In this document: positions 15,232 to 24,124 of the stretch, piece by piece | How positions within the stretch are numbered: position 1 is the stretch's first letter | Layout of the letters: each line of letters starts with the position of its first letter | NCBI GenBank assembly: GCA_024709165.1 | Contig: JANJXF010000097.1 | Span: 1-34,603, forward strand | Length of the DNA: 34,603 bases | Direction: 5' to 3' | DNA from: Thiobacillus sp. | GTDB lineage: Bacteria > Pseudomonadota > Gammaproteobacteria > Burkholderiales > Thiobacillaceae | The notes under the pieces: model-generated | What the model saw: the letters and a program-made list of their open reading frames with translations, nothing else | Database searches by the model: none | What the model was told of the DNA's origin: nothing | Program-made: the position numbers and the translations under genes

Positions 15232-16386
15232 TCAGGATATCGCTTCGCGCACCAGCGCCGCCTTGAGTGGCGGCATCCGGTCGAGCAGCGTCATCCCGGC
15301 ATTGCGCAGCCACGCGGCGCGCGGCTCGGCAAACAGATGATGCAGACCGTGCGTCATTGCCTGCATGCGCGCAACCGGTCCGGCGCGCCGACGGGCGTAG
15401 ACCTGCAGCGCGCGCAGGTCGCCCGGCATGCGGCGATGTTGCGCCAGCACCTCGGCAAGCGCTTCCGCGTCGCCAAAGCCAAGATTGACGCCCTGCCCCG
15501 CAAGCGGATGTACGCCGTGCGCGGCGTCGCCGACCAACGCGACGCCGGGGGCAACAGGCGTCTCCACGCGGATAAGGCGCAGCGGAAACGCCGCCGCCGG
15601 GGTAAGCGTTTCCAGCGCACCGAGCCGATCGTGCCCCGCCATGCGCACCCGTTCGGCCAGAGCCACGGAAGTCAGCGCAAGCAACTCGTCGGCCTGCGAT
15701 GTACACGTTGACCATACCATCGACATCCGGTTCCCGGGCAGCGGCAGCCAGGCGAGGATGTCGCCGTCGAAGAACCACTGGAATGCCGTGCCGCGATGCG
15801 GCTGCGCACAGGCGAAATTCGCCACCACCCCGCTCTGCCCATAAGGCGTCGTCACCGCCGCGAGCCCCGCCCAGTCGCGAATGCGCGAGGCGGCTCCGTC
15901 GGCGCCGACGACAAGCTCGGTTTCCAGCGTTGTGCCGTCGCCCAGCGTCAGCCGCGTGCGATCGTCCTCGCGCGCCAGCGTGGCGATCGTCGCCGGGCAG
16001 TGCAGCGTCACGCTGCCGTCGTCGACGATCGCCTGCCACAGCGCGTGCTGCAGCCTTCCGCTTTCGATGATGGATGCAAGATGCGGCACGCCCGCAGTAT
16101 AGGCGTCGAGCCGCAGCGCGCCTTCGGTGTCGCCGGCGACGTCCATGCGAAAAACCGGCTGGACACGCGCCGCGTCGAGCCGAGACCAGGCGCCGAGGCG
16201 TTCGAGAAAACGCCGGCTTGCCGGACTGATGGCGTAGATGCGTGTGTCCCATGCCGCCGCCGGCAGTGGCGGCACCTGGCGTTCGACCAGCGCCACACGC
16301 AAACCCTGACGGCCGAGCGCCAGCGCCGTGGCCGCACCGACCAGGCCAGCACCGACCACCACCACCTGGAAGCGTTCAGGATTCAT
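15232..16386 (-). CDS. UbiH/UbiF/VisC-family FAD monooxygenase (second copy)
   Basis: 384-residue flavoprotein hydroxylase. Motifs: FAD-binding VVVVGAGLVGAATALAL (N terminus), DG motif VVGADGAASRIRDWAG in the middle and the GD motif ALVGDAAHGVHPLAGQGVN. It belongs to the ubiquinone hydroxylase group that adds ring hydroxyls in the aerobic pathway; together with the adjacent ubiH-like gene it mirrors E. coli pepP-ubiH-visC(ubiI). Which ring carbon it modifies cannot be told from sequence. The ATG at 16386 is preceded by GAGAGGG from an interspersed repeat; the longer upstream frame is a translation of that repeat and should not be annotated as protein. Confidence 0.9.
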   Translation of the reverse strand: MNPERFQVVVVGAGLVGAATALALGRQGLRVALVERQVPPLPAAAWDTRIYAISPASRRFLERLGAWSRLDAARVQPVFRMDVAGDTEGALRLDAYTAGVPHLASIIESGRLQHALWQAIVDDGSVTLHCPATIATLAREDDRTRLTLGDGTTLETELVVGADGAASRIRDWAGLAAVTTPYGQSGVVANFACAQPHRGTAFQWFFDGDILAWLPLPGNRMSMVWSTCTSQADELLALTSVALAERVRMAGHDRLGALETLTPAAAFPLRLIRVETPVAPGVALVGDAAHGVHPLAGQGVNLGFGDAEALAEVLAQHRRMPGDLRALQVYARRRAGPVARMQAMTHGLHHLFAEPRAAWLRNAGMTLLDRMPPLKAALVREAIS

Positions 16387-16390
16387 GCTG

Positions 16391-16442
16391 CCCTCTCCCC
16401 AACCCTTTCCCGCAAGCGGGAGAGGAAGCGGACGCGATGCCC
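16391..16442 (+). repeat. Interspersed palindromic repeat, copy A
   Basis: 52-bp element between the two Ubi monooxygenase genes, centred on TCCCGCAAGCGGGA (16408-16421). It aligns without gaps to 25160-25211 at 37 of 52 positions by eye, including the shared block GCGGGAGAGG and the tail ACG(C/T)GATGCCC. It resembles the widespread REP-like element often mis-translated in databases as part of proteins. Confidence 0.75.
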
Positions 16443-16450
16443 TGATCGAC

Positions 16451-17599
16451 TCATCCCCGCGCTCCAAACATCATGCGGCGCGCGACGAAAGTCTTGAGCG
16501 GCGGCAACGCTTCGAGCGCCATCAACCCCAGGCCGCGCGCGTGGCGCAACACGGCCAGATCGTTGGCAAACACCCGCGCCAGGAAATCGGTGACTCCCAC
16601 ACCGCCCAACACGTCGACGCGCCGACCGCGCACGTAGGCTGCGAGCATCGCCGCATCGCCGCGCGCACCCGGCGCGCCATCGGCGCACAGGGCGGCAAGC
16701 TCCCAGGCATCGCGCAGCCCGAGGTTGAATCCCTGCCCCGCCACCGGATGCAGCGTCTGCGCGGCATTGCCGATGCGCACCACACGGCCCGCGGCGGTGC
16801 TGCCGGTGTAAGTGAGCCGCAGCGGAAAGGTCCTGCGCACTCCGGCTTCGAGAAACCGGCCCCGACGCCCGCCAAAGTGCTCGTACAGGGCCGCGAGAAA
16901 ATCCGCGTCCGGCAATGCAGCGATGCGCTCGGCATCGGCGTGCGGGGCGGTCCATACCAGAGCGTAGCGCTCGCCTCTGGGTAGCAGCGCGACCGGTCCC
17001 GTCGGTGTAAAGCGCTCGTAGGCCCGGTTGGCATGGGGCTGTTCGCTGAGGACGTCGCACACCACCGCGGTCTGTTTGTAATCGGCTTCGAACCACGGCG
17101 GCGGCGTCCCCTCGCCACGACCGCCATCGGCAACCACCACCAGCGGTGCGGCAAGCGTGCGGCCGTCGCGCGTAGCGAGCGTCGCAGCGTCCGCCCCGGC
17201 GCCGATACGGTCGACCGCAACAGCATATTCGACGGCAACACCCGCTTCCCGCAGCGCGTCCTTCAGGGCCTCGGCGAGTTGCGCATAGGGCAGCACGTAA
17301 CCCAGGGCCGGCACGCCCAGCTCATCGGCGGACAACCGCACCACACCCAGTGCACCGCGCTGCGAAATGTGGATGTGCGCGATCGGCGTGACGTCGGTCA
17401 GGCGGTCCCACACGCCCAGGCGATCGAGAATGAGCCGCGCGCCGTGCGCCAGAGCGAGTGTGCGCGCATCGCCGCGCGCGTCGGCGGGTTGGGCTTCGAG
17501 CACCCGCACGGCGACGTCCTGCTGTGCAAGTGCCAATGCGCACACGGCACCGACCGGGCCTGCACCAACCACGAGAATTTCGCTCAGCCCCGCATCCAT
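16451..17599 (-). CDS. ubiH: Ubiquinone biosynthesis hydroxylase UbiH-like
   Basis: 382-residue FAD monooxygenase. N-terminal ILVVGAGPVGAVCALAL, central VVVADGGRGE and a C-terminal GNAAQTLHPVAGQGFNLGLRD, where the family GD motif is replaced by GN as is usual in UbiH proteins. It is expected to hydroxylate a demethoxyubiquinone precursor using NAD(P)H and O2 in the membrane-bound Ubi complex. The ATG at 17599 overlaps the 3' end of pepP by 16 nt; the longer open frame upstream lies inside pepP and is spurious. Specific position of hydroxylation is by analogy only. Confidence 0.9.
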   Translation of the reverse strand: MDAGLSEILVVGAGPVGAVCALALAQQDVAVRVLEAQPADARGDARTLALAHGARLILDRLGVWDRLTDVTPIAHIHISQRGALGVVRLSADELGVPALGYVLPYAQLAEALKDALREAGVAVEYAVAVDRIGAGADAATLATRDGRTLAAPLVVVADGGRGEGTPPPWFEADYKQTAVVCDVLSEQPHANRAYERFTPTGPVALLPRGERYALVWTAPHADAERIAALPDADFLAALYEHFGGRRGRFLEAGVRRTFPLRLTYTGSTAAGRVVRIGNAAQTLHPVAGQGFNLGLRDAWELAALCADGAPGARGDAAMLAAYVRGRRVDVLGGVGVTDFLARVFANDLAVLRHARGLGLMALEALPPLKTFVARRMMFGARG

Positions 17600-18885
17600 G
17601 CTTCGATTTCCGCCACCGTTTTGGGCGGTGTGGTGAGCACCTCGCAGCCGTCCGCCGTCACCGCAACATCGTCCTCGACGCGAATGCCGATATTGTGGAA
17701 CGCCGCCGGAACGTCGTCGGCCGCGCGGATGTACAGCCCCGGTTCGACGGTCAGCGTCATCCCCGGCACGAACGACCGCCACGCACCGTGCACCTTGTAG
17801 TCGCCCGCATCGTGCACGTCCATGCCGAGCCAGTGCCCGGTACGGTGCATGTAGAAGCGCTTGTACGCCTCCGACTCGATCAGGCCGTCGACCGCACCGT
17901 GCAGCAGGCCAAGATCGACCATGCCTGCGGTAAGCACGCGGACCGCCGCCTCGTGCGGATCGTTCCACACCGCACCCGGACGCACCGCAGCGATCGCCGC
18001 CGCCTGCGCCGCCAGCACGAGTTCGTAAACATCTTTCTGTGCCGCGGAAAAGCGGCCATTGACCGGGAAGGTGCGCGTGATGTCGGCGGCGTAGCTGCCG
18101 AACTCCGCGGCAGCGTCGATCAACAGCAGGTCGCCGTCGGCGAGTGGCTGGTTGTTGAACACATAGTGCAGCACGCAGGCGTTGGCGCCGCTGGCGACGA
18201 TGGAGGTGTAGGCCGGTGCCTCGGCGCCACCGCTGCGGAAGGCGCAGAGCATCTCCGCCTCGATCTCGTATTCGTGGCGCCCTGGCCGGGTCGCGCGCAT
18301 CGCGATGCCGTGCGCGCGGGTGGATATCTCCGCCGCACGGCGCATCATGACGAGCTCATGGCCATCCTTGATGAGCCGCATCTCGTCCAGCCAGACACGC
18401 GCATCGACCAGCCGCACCGGCGCATGCACACCGCTGCGCGCCTTCGCGCGCACGGCATTGAGCCAACCCATCACCTGCGTATCCCACGCCATCTCGCGGC
18501 CGATAATGTAGGCGAGCTGCGGCTGGTTCTCCAGGAGTCTCGGCAGTTCCGCATCGAGCGTATCGAATGCGAAAGTCTCGTCGAAGGCGAACACCTCGCG
18601 TGCCGCCGCCGGGCCGTAACGAAAACCGTCCCAGATCTCGCGTTCCTCATTGCGTTCGCGACAGAACAGGATGTGGCGCGGCTCGGCGCCGCCCACCAGT
18701 ACCACGACCGCCTCCGGCTCGGTGAAGCCGGTGAGCCAGTAGAAATAGCTGTCGTGGCGGTAGGGATAGTGCGTGTCGCGGTTGCGCGGCACTTCGGCTG
18801 CGGTGGCGATGACCATCACCCCCTCGCCCATCTCGGCGATGACCCGCTCGCGGCGGGCGCGGTAGATCGCGGTATCAGGCTGCAT
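17584..18885 (-). CDS. pepP: Xaa-Pro aminopeptidase PepP
   Basis: 433-residue M24B metallopeptidase that removes N-terminal residues preceding proline. All five dimanganese ligands are in place: D257 (LLLIDAAAE), D268 (ADITRTFP), H351 (HRTGHWLGMDVHD), E381 (TVEPGLYI) and E404 (GIRVEDDV). The N-terminal creatinase-like domain (HDSYFYWLTGF) and length are as in E. coli PepP. The ATG at 18885 lies 11 nt inside the murU 3' end, so the genes overlap. Synteny with ubiH follows the gamma- and betaproteobacterial pattern. Confidence 0.96.
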   Translation of the reverse strand: MQPDTAIYRARRERVIAEMGEGVMVIATAAEVPRNRDTHYPYRHDSYFYWLTGFTEPEAVVVLVGGAEPRHILFCRERNEEREIWDGFRYGPAAAREVFAFDETFAFDTLDAELPRLLENQPQLAYIIGREMAWDTQVMGWLNAVRAKARSGVHAPVRLVDARVWLDEMRLIKDGHELVMMRRAAEISTRAHGIAMRATRPGRHEYEIEAEMLCAFRSGGAEAPAYTSIVASGANACVLHYVFNNQPLADGDLLLIDAAAEFGSYAADITRTFPVNGRFSAAQKDVYELVLAAQAAAIAAVRPGAVWNDPHEAAVRVLTAGMVDLGLLHGAVDGLIESEAYKRFYMHRTGHWLGMDVHDAGDYKVHGAWRSFVPGMTLTVEPGLYIRAADDVPAAFHNIGIRVEDDVAVTADGCEVLTTPPKTVAEIEAWMRG

Positions 18886-19588
18886 GGATTTGCCTCAGTT
18901 CATGGTCGAGCGCGGCCAGCCGCGCCGGTGTACCGACGTCGACCCAGCGCCCCGTGTAGTGCTCGCCGGAAACACGCCCGGCATCGATCGCCAGTCGCAG
19001 CAAAGGCGCCAGTGGCGTCTTCTGGCCCGCCGGTGTGTGGGCAAACAGCGTACGATGGTAGACGCCGATGCCGGAGAAGGTGAGTGGTGAGTGGCGAGTG
19101 GTAAACGGTGAGCCGACCACGCGGCCAGCATCCAGCACGAAGTCGCCCTCGAGGTGATGCGGCGGGTTGTCGACCAGCACCAGGTGTGCCTGGTCGTGGC
19201 CGGCAGCGAGCCGCGCCAGCGGTTCGGCCAGCCGGCTGAAATCGTATTCACAATAGATGTCGCCATTGACCACTGGAAACACCTCGCTTTCAATCAATGG
19301 CAGCGCGGTGGCAATCCCCCCCGCCGTCTCCAGCGCAACACCTTCACGCGAATACTCGATCGACACCCCCAACGCCGCGCCGTTCCCCAGCGCATCCTCG
19401 ATCCGCTGCCCGAGGTGAGCGTGGTTGATGACGATGCGGGTGAAGCCCGCCGCGCGCAGGCGCGCGATATGCCAGACGAGCAGCGGCTTGCCCCCAGCCG
19501 CCAGCAGCGGCTTCGGCGTGTGGTCGGTGAGCGGACGCATGCGCTCGCCTCGGCCTGCGGCGAGAATCATCGCGGTGGCTGCATTCAA
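18875..19588 (-). CDS. murU: N-acetylmuramate alpha-1-phosphate uridylyltransferase MurU
   Basis: 237-residue sugar nucleotidyltransferase. The N terminus has the signature MILAAGRGERMRPLTDHTPKP and the metal-binding NGD (residues 108-110) is in PVVNGDIYCEYDF. With AmgK it makes UDP-MurNAc from recycled MurNAc, a salvage route that bypasses de novo MurA (known from Pseudomonas putida). The start is taken as TTG at 19588, overlapping the amgK stop by 4 nt (TTGA); an internal ATG at 19570 would also give a complete fold. Residues about 158-170 (PFTTRHSPLT region) are encoded by a heptanucleotide repeat and are not typical of the family. Confidence 0.88.
   Translation of the reverse strand: MNAATAMILAAGRGERMRPLTDHTPKPLLAAGGKPLLVWHIARLRAAGFTRIVINHAHLGQRIEDALGNGAALGVSIEYSREGVALETAGGIATALPLIESEVFPVVNGDIYCEYDFSRLAEPLARLAAGHDQAHLVLVDNPPHHLEGDFVLDAGRVVGSPFTTRHSPLTFSGIGVYHRTLFAHTPAGQKTPLAPLLRLAIDAGRVSGEHYTGRWVDVGTPARLAALDHELRQIHAA
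19079..19115. repeat. Heptanucleotide tandem repeat inside murU
   Basis: Five consecutive 7-nt units on the plus strand, GAGTGGT, GAGTGGC, GAGTGGT, AAACGGT and GAGCCGA (19082-19116). The array is in the coding sequence of murU. A diverged array of the same type is at 25102-25129, sharing AACGGTGAGCCG. Family membership is by pattern, not by database comparison. Confidence 0.7.
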
Positions 19589-20577
19589 AACGTGTACCCC
19601 GCCTGCGGCTGCTTATCCTGCAGCGCATCGAGCAAAAACAGCATGGGCTTCAATTCATCGTACCGCTCGCACACCTTGCGCAGATAGCGCATCACCCGTG
19701 GCATGTCCTTCAGATAGCCGTCCTTGCCGTCGCGGTGGTACAGGCGGGCGAAGATGCCGAGCACCTTGATGTGGCGCTGCGCGCCCATCCATTCGAAGTC
19801 GCGCCAGAAGTCGCCGAAGTCCTCGCGCACCGGCAGGCGGGCGGCGCGCGCCTTCTCCCAGTAGCGGATCACCCAGTCGAGTTGCCGTTCCTCGTCCCAC
19901 TCGACATAGGCGTCACGGTAGATCGACGCGAGATCGTAAGTGATGGGGCCGTAGACCGCGTCCTGGAAATCGAGAATGCCAGGGTTGGGGTCGCTCACCA
20001 TGAGGTTGCGCGAATGCCAGTCGCGATGCACGTAGACCCGCGGCTGTGCGAGGTTGTTGGCGAGGATGCGCTCGAACACGGTGTCGAGGATGGCGCGCTG
20101 CTGGTCATTCATGGCGACGCCGAGGTGCTTCGCCACGTACCAGTCAGGAAATAGCATCAGCTCGCGCGTCAGCAGCGCACGGTCGTATTCGGGCAGCACA
20201 TCGGGCCGGCTCGCCTGCTGGATGCGGATGAGCGCGTCGTTCGATGCGAGATACAGCTCGCGCGCCGTGCCGTCGTTCAGCGCCGCCAGGTAGGTGGTGC
20301 TGCCGAGGTCGGTCAGCAGCAGGAAGCCCTGGTCGAGATCCTGGGCCAGCACCTGCGGCACGTGCACGCCCGCATCGCCGAACAGGCGCGCGACGGCAAT
20401 GAAGGGACGGCAATCCTCGTGCGCCGGCGGCGCGTCCATCACGATATAATCGCGGCCTTTGGCAGTGACGCGAAAATAGCGGCGAAAACTGGCGTCGGCC
20501 GACGCCGGCGCGATGTCCACCGCATCGCCGCCCAGCTGGCGGGCCGCCCAATCCTGTAAAGCCTGCAAACGTTCCAC
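19585..20577 (-). CDS. amgK: Anomeric MurNAc/GlcNAc kinase AmgK
   Basis: 330-residue phosphotransferase of the APH-like kinase fold. Catalytic loop VYVHRDWHSRNLMV and metal-binding GILDFQDAVYGPITYDLAS are both present, with a gate-like segment DASFRRYFRV near the N terminus. AmgK phosphorylates MurNAc at C1, feeding MurU encoded directly downstream with a 4-nt overlap; the gene pair is what distinguishes it from antibiotic kinases. The start is GTG at 20577, preceded by CAGGA. It is divergent from lptD across only 42 bp, the same neighbourhood seen in Pseudomonas and many betaproteobacteria. Confidence 0.92.
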   Translation of the reverse strand: MERLQALQDWAARQLGGDAVDIAPASADASFRRYFRVTAKGRDYIVMDAPPAHEDCRPFIAVARLFGDAGVHVPQVLAQDLDQGFLLLTDLGSTTYLAALNDGTARELYLASNDALIRIQQASRPDVLPEYDRALLTRELMLFPDWYVAKHLGVAMNDQQRAILDTVFERILANNLAQPRVYVHRDWHSRNLMVSDPNPGILDFQDAVYGPITYDLASIYRDAYVEWDEERQLDWVIRYWEKARAARLPVREDFGDFWRDFEWMGAQRHIKVLGIFARLYHRDGKDGYLKDMPRVMRYLRKVCERYDELKPMLFLLDALQDKQPQAGYTF

Positions 20578-20619
20578 GGTCCTGCCGCTCCGAATAACCC
20601 AACGCGGATTCTACATCGC

Positions 20620-22821
20620 TTGTCCTCCCTGTCCGGTCTTGTTCTCGTCGCGCTGCTGCTGGCCACCGGCCCCGCTGTGGCGGACGGGCTCGTCCTGAGG
20701 AAGGACGTCGAGCTGCGAGGGTCTGCGGCGGCGAATGCGGGCGCACCGATGTTCCTCTCCGCCGAACGCATCGAGTCCAGTACGCCGAACATCGTCGAAG
20801 CCCATGGCAAGGTGGAGGCGCGCCAGGCGGGGCAGGTATTCTCGGCGAACTGGCTGCGCTACGACACCACGCTCAATGCCATCGAGGCACGCGGCGCGGT
20901 CCGGTTGGAACAGGAGCGTCTGCTCGTGCATGGCGACACGCTCAAGCTCGACCTCGACGATTACAGCGGTGCCATGACCCGGCCAGCCTATCAATTCACC
21001 GCGCAGCCCGGGCGCGGCAACGCCGAACACATCGACTTCATCGACAAGGAGCGCTTCGCGCTGCAGGACGCCACCTACACGACGTGCACCGTCGACAACG
21101 ACGACTGGTTTCTCAAGGTCGGCGAACTCGACATCGACAAGTCACGCAACATCGGCACCGCGCGCCACGCCTCGCTGCATTTTCTGGGAACGCCCATCCT
21201 CTACACGCCATGGATGGACTTTGCGCTCAACGAGGAACGCAAGACGGGCGTCCTCGCTCCGACCTTCGGCACCACCGAACGCAGCGGTCTCGACGTGCTG
21301 ATACCCTACTACATCAATCTCGCGCCGAACTACGATGCGACGCTGTCTCCGCGCCTGTTGTCCAAGCGTGGCGTGCAACTGGGGGGCGAATTCCGCTATC
21401 TGTTCGACGAAGCGCGCGGCGAGAACCGTCTCGAATACCTGCCGAACGACAACGAAGCGGGACGCTCGCGCTGGAGCGTGGCACTGCACAACGAATATGA
21501 AATTGATGCCAACACGCGTGCGGGGATGCTGTTCGATCGCGTCTCCGACGACGATTATTTCCGCGATCTGTCCAATTTGATCGCCGTCACCTCGCAGACC
21601 CATGTCAACCGCGAGGCATGGATCACCACCCGGCGCGCCAACTGGACCGCCGAGCTGCGCGCGCAAAGCTTCCAGACCCTGCAGGACTCGACCGCCGCCA
21701 CACCCATTGCCGACCTTTACGCACGCCTGCCGCAAGCGCGCTTCGCTACGGCACAAACCTTCGCCAATGGTCTTGAGTTCCGTTTCGACAGCGAAGTGAC
21801 GCGCTTCACCCATCCCGACGCCAGCCAGCCGGAAGGTACGCGTGCCCTTGCCTACCCTACGCTGCGCCTGCCGCTCGACACGGCATTCGGCTTCGTCACG
21901 CCGCAGCTCGGCTGGCACAGCAGTTACTATGCGCTCGACGACGACGCGGCGAAATCGCGCATCGCGCGCAACGTGCCGATCTTCAGCCTCGACAGCGGCG
22001 TGGTGTTCGAACGTCCGCTGGAATTCGCCGGGCGCAGCTTCGAGCAGACCCTCGAACCGCGCGCCTATTATGTCTTTGCCCCCTACCGCGACCAGGACAC
22101 CATTCCCAATTTCGACACCGCGCTGCTCGATTTCAGCTATGCGCAGATGTTCACCGAAAACCAGTTCGTCGGCGGCGATCGCGTCAACGACGCCAACCAG
22201 CTCACCCTGGCGCTAACCAGCCGCTTCACCGACGCGGACAGCGGGCTGGAGCGCCTGCAGGTCACCGTCGGCCAGCGCTATTACTTCAGCGACCAGCAGG
22301 TCACGCTCAGTCCCGGCGACCCGGTACGCAGCAGCAACGCCACCGACCTGCTCGCGGCGGCAAGCGGGCAAATCACCCGCGACTGGCGCATCGACACCGC
22401 GTGGCAGGTCGACACCCAGAACGGGGTCACCATCCGTCGCAATCTCGGCGCAGCCTACCGCCCGGGACCCGGCCGCACGTTGAACTTCGGCTACCGTTTC
22501 ATTGACCAAACCACCGAGCAGGTCGACGTCTCGGCACAATGGCCGCTGGCGCCGCGCTGGTACGGCATGTTCCGCTACAACTATTCGTTCCAGGACGACA
22601 AGCTGGTCGAAGGTCTGGCCGGTCTTGAATACAATGGCGGCTGCTGGGTTGTGCGCGGCGTATTCCAGCGTCTGGCGACCAAGGAAGACCAGTCGACCGA
22701 CGCGTTCTTCCTCCAGCTCGAGCTGAGCGGCATGGGGCGGATCGGCGCCAATCCGCTCGACGTGTTGAAACAAAGTGTCCCCGGTTACAGGACCAGCAAT
22801 GATCTTCTTCAAACGCCCTGA
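20620..22821 (+). CDS. lptD: LPS-assembly outer-membrane protein LptD
   Basis: 733-residue LPS translocon with an N-terminal signal segment (LVLVALLLATGPAVA), a periplasmic jellyroll (about residues 25-170) and a large beta-barrel, with conserved GTPILYTPWMDFAL, TFGTTERSG and NGGCWVVRGVFQ. Only two cysteines are seen in the mature part, in TYTTCTVDND and GGCWVV, versus four in E. coli, implying a single inter-domain disulfide. The start is uncertain: no ATG or GTG exists in frame; TTG at 20620 is the first standard codon but gives a signal peptide with no positive N-region, while ATT at 20608 would add an Arg/His. surA follows with a 23-nt overlap. Confidence 0.93.
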   Translation: MSSLSGLVLVALLLATGPAVADGLVLRKDVELRGSAAANAGAPMFLSAERIESSTPNIVEAHGKVEARQAGQVFSANWLRYDTTLNAIEARGAVRLEQERLLVHGDTLKLDLDDYSGAMTRPAYQFTAQPGRGNAEHIDFIDKERFALQDATYTTCTVDNDDWFLKVGELDIDKSRNIGTARHASLHFLGTPILYTPWMDFALNEERKTGVLAPTFGTTERSGLDVLIPYYINLAPNYDATLSPRLLSKRGVQLGGEFRYLFDEARGENRLEYLPNDNEAGRSRWSVALHNEYEIDANTRAGMLFDRVSDDDYFRDLSNLIAVTSQTHVNREAWITTRRANWTAELRAQSFQTLQDSTAATPIADLYARLPQARFATAQTFANGLEFRFDSEVTRFTHPDASQPEGTRALAYPTLRLPLDTAFGFVTPQLGWHSSYYALDDDAAKSRIARNVPIFSLDSGVVFERPLEFAGRSFEQTLEPRAYYVFAPYRDQDTIPNFDTALLDFSYAQMFTENQFVGGDRVNDANQLTLALTSRFTDADSGLERLQVTVGQRYYFSDQQVTLSPGDPVRSSNATDLLAAASGQITRDWRIDTAWQVDTQNGVTIRRNLGAAYRPGPGRTLNFGYRFIDQTTEQVDVSAQWPLAPRWYGMFRYNYSFQDDKLVEGLAGLEYNGGCWVVRGVFQRLATKEDQSTDAFFLQLELSGMGRIGANPLDVLKQSVPGYRTSNDLLQTP

Positions 22822-24109
22822 ACATCGCACCATACTGTGGGTCGCGGCATTGTCGCTCGCCGCTTCGTTGCTGCTGCCGGCACATGCCGCGGTAACGCCG
22901 CTCGAACATATCGTCGCGGTGGTCAACGACGAAGTCATCACGCGCCAGGAGCTCTCCCGCCGTTACCGCGAAGTGGAGCGCAATCTGGTACGTCAGAACA
23001 CACCACTGCCGTCCCGCGGAACGCTGGAAAAACAGCTGCTCGAACGCATGGTCACCGAGCTGGCCCTGCAGCAGCACGCGCGCAGCACCGGCGTGCGGGT
23101 CGACGCCGCGCAGGTGGAACGGGCGCTGCAACGCATCGCGGCACAGAATCGGCTCGACCTCGCCGGCCTCGCCGCCGCGCTGGAAAAGGAGGGTCAGAGT
23201 CTGGACGGCATGCGCGCCACGATCCGCGACGAAATGCTGATCGCACGCGCGCGCGAACGCGACGTCGACAACCGCGTTGCCGTCAGCGACGCGGAGATAG
23301 AAGGCTACCTGCAGACGCAGGCACAGCAGGGCGCGGAAACGGAATACGACTTCGCGCACATCCTCGTCACCGTGCCGGAAAACGCCTCGCCCGAACAGAT
23401 ACAGGCGCGCCGCGCACGCGCCGAAGACATCCTCGCCCAGCTTGCCAAGGGCGTCGATTTCGCCCAGCTGTCCGCGAGCCATTCCGACGCTTCCAATGCC
23501 CTGCAGGGCGGCGCCTTCGGCTGGCGTGCGGGGGGCAAGATTCCTGCTCTCTTCCATGACGCGCTCAAGCCGCTAAAACCCGGCGAGGTCGCGCCATTAC
23601 TGAAAAGCGGCAACGGCTTCCACATCCTCAAGCTCTACGACAAGCGCGGCCTGGATGCCACGCTCAGCGTCACACAGACGCACGCGCGCCACATTCTCAT
23701 CAAGACCAACGAGCTCGTTTCGGAAACCGATGCCCGCACCCGCCTGCAGCAGCTCAAGGAACGCATCGACCACGGCGTGAAGTTCGACGAGCTGGCGCGC
23801 CTGCATTCCGAGGACGCCAGCGCCTCGAAGGGCGGCGATCTCGGCTGGATCAACCCCGGCGATACCGTACCGGATTTCGAAAAGGCAATGAACGCGCTGA
23901 AGCCGGGCGAGGTCAGTGCACCGATCCAGTCGCCGTTCGGCTGGCATTTGATCCAGGTGCTGGAGCGCCGCGACCAGGACGTGACGCAGGAAAGGCAGAA
24001 ACTCATGGCACGCCAGGCGATCCGCGAGCGCAAGGCCGAGGAGTCCTTCCAGGACTGGGTGCGGCAGATCCGTGACTCGGCGTACGTCGAGCTGCGCCCG
24101 CTCGACTGA
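22799..24109 (+). CDS. surA: Periplasmic chaperone / peptidyl-prolyl isomerase SurA
   Basis: 436-residue protein with a signal peptide (SLAASLLLPAHA), the SurA N-terminal chaperone domain (IVAVVNDEVITRQELSRR) and two parvulin domains: the first at about residues 180-280 (YDFAHILVTVPENAS to FHILKLYDKRG), the second at about 288-390 (THARHILIKTNELVS to FGWHLIQVLERRD). SurA escorts outer-membrane beta-barrels, notably LptD, to the BAM complex, and here it is translationally overlapped with lptD. The ATG at 22799 is preceded by AGGA and lies 23 nt before the lptD stop; a short upstream in-frame ATG at 22775 would interrupt the signal peptide N-region. Confidence 0.95.
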   Translation: MIFFKRPEHRTILWVAALSLAASLLLPAHAAVTPLEHIVAVVNDEVITRQELSRRYREVERNLVRQNTPLPSRGTLEKQLLERMVTELALQQHARSTGVRVDAAQVERALQRIAAQNRLDLAGLAAALEKEGQSLDGMRATIRDEMLIARARERDVDNRVAVSDAEIEGYLQTQAQQGAETEYDFAHILVTVPENASPEQIQARRARAEDILAQLAKGVDFAQLSASHSDASNALQGGAFGWRAGGKIPALFHDALKPLKPGEVAPLLKSGNGFHILKLYDKRGLDATLSVTQTHARHILIKTNELVSETDARTRLQQLKERIDHGVKFDELARLHSEDASASKGGDLGWINPGDTVPDFEKAMNALKPGEVSAPIQSPFGWHLIQVLERRDQDVTQERQKLMARQAIRERKAEESFQDWVRQIRDSAYVELRPLD

Positions 24110-24124
24110 GCGCAGCAGGATTCG

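Noticed and set aside
15703-16497. Protein extension read through the palindromic repeat upstream of the visC-like start
   Set aside because: The extension (PLPLPLAGKGWGEGS) is the typical translation of the interspersed repeat, not protein sequence.
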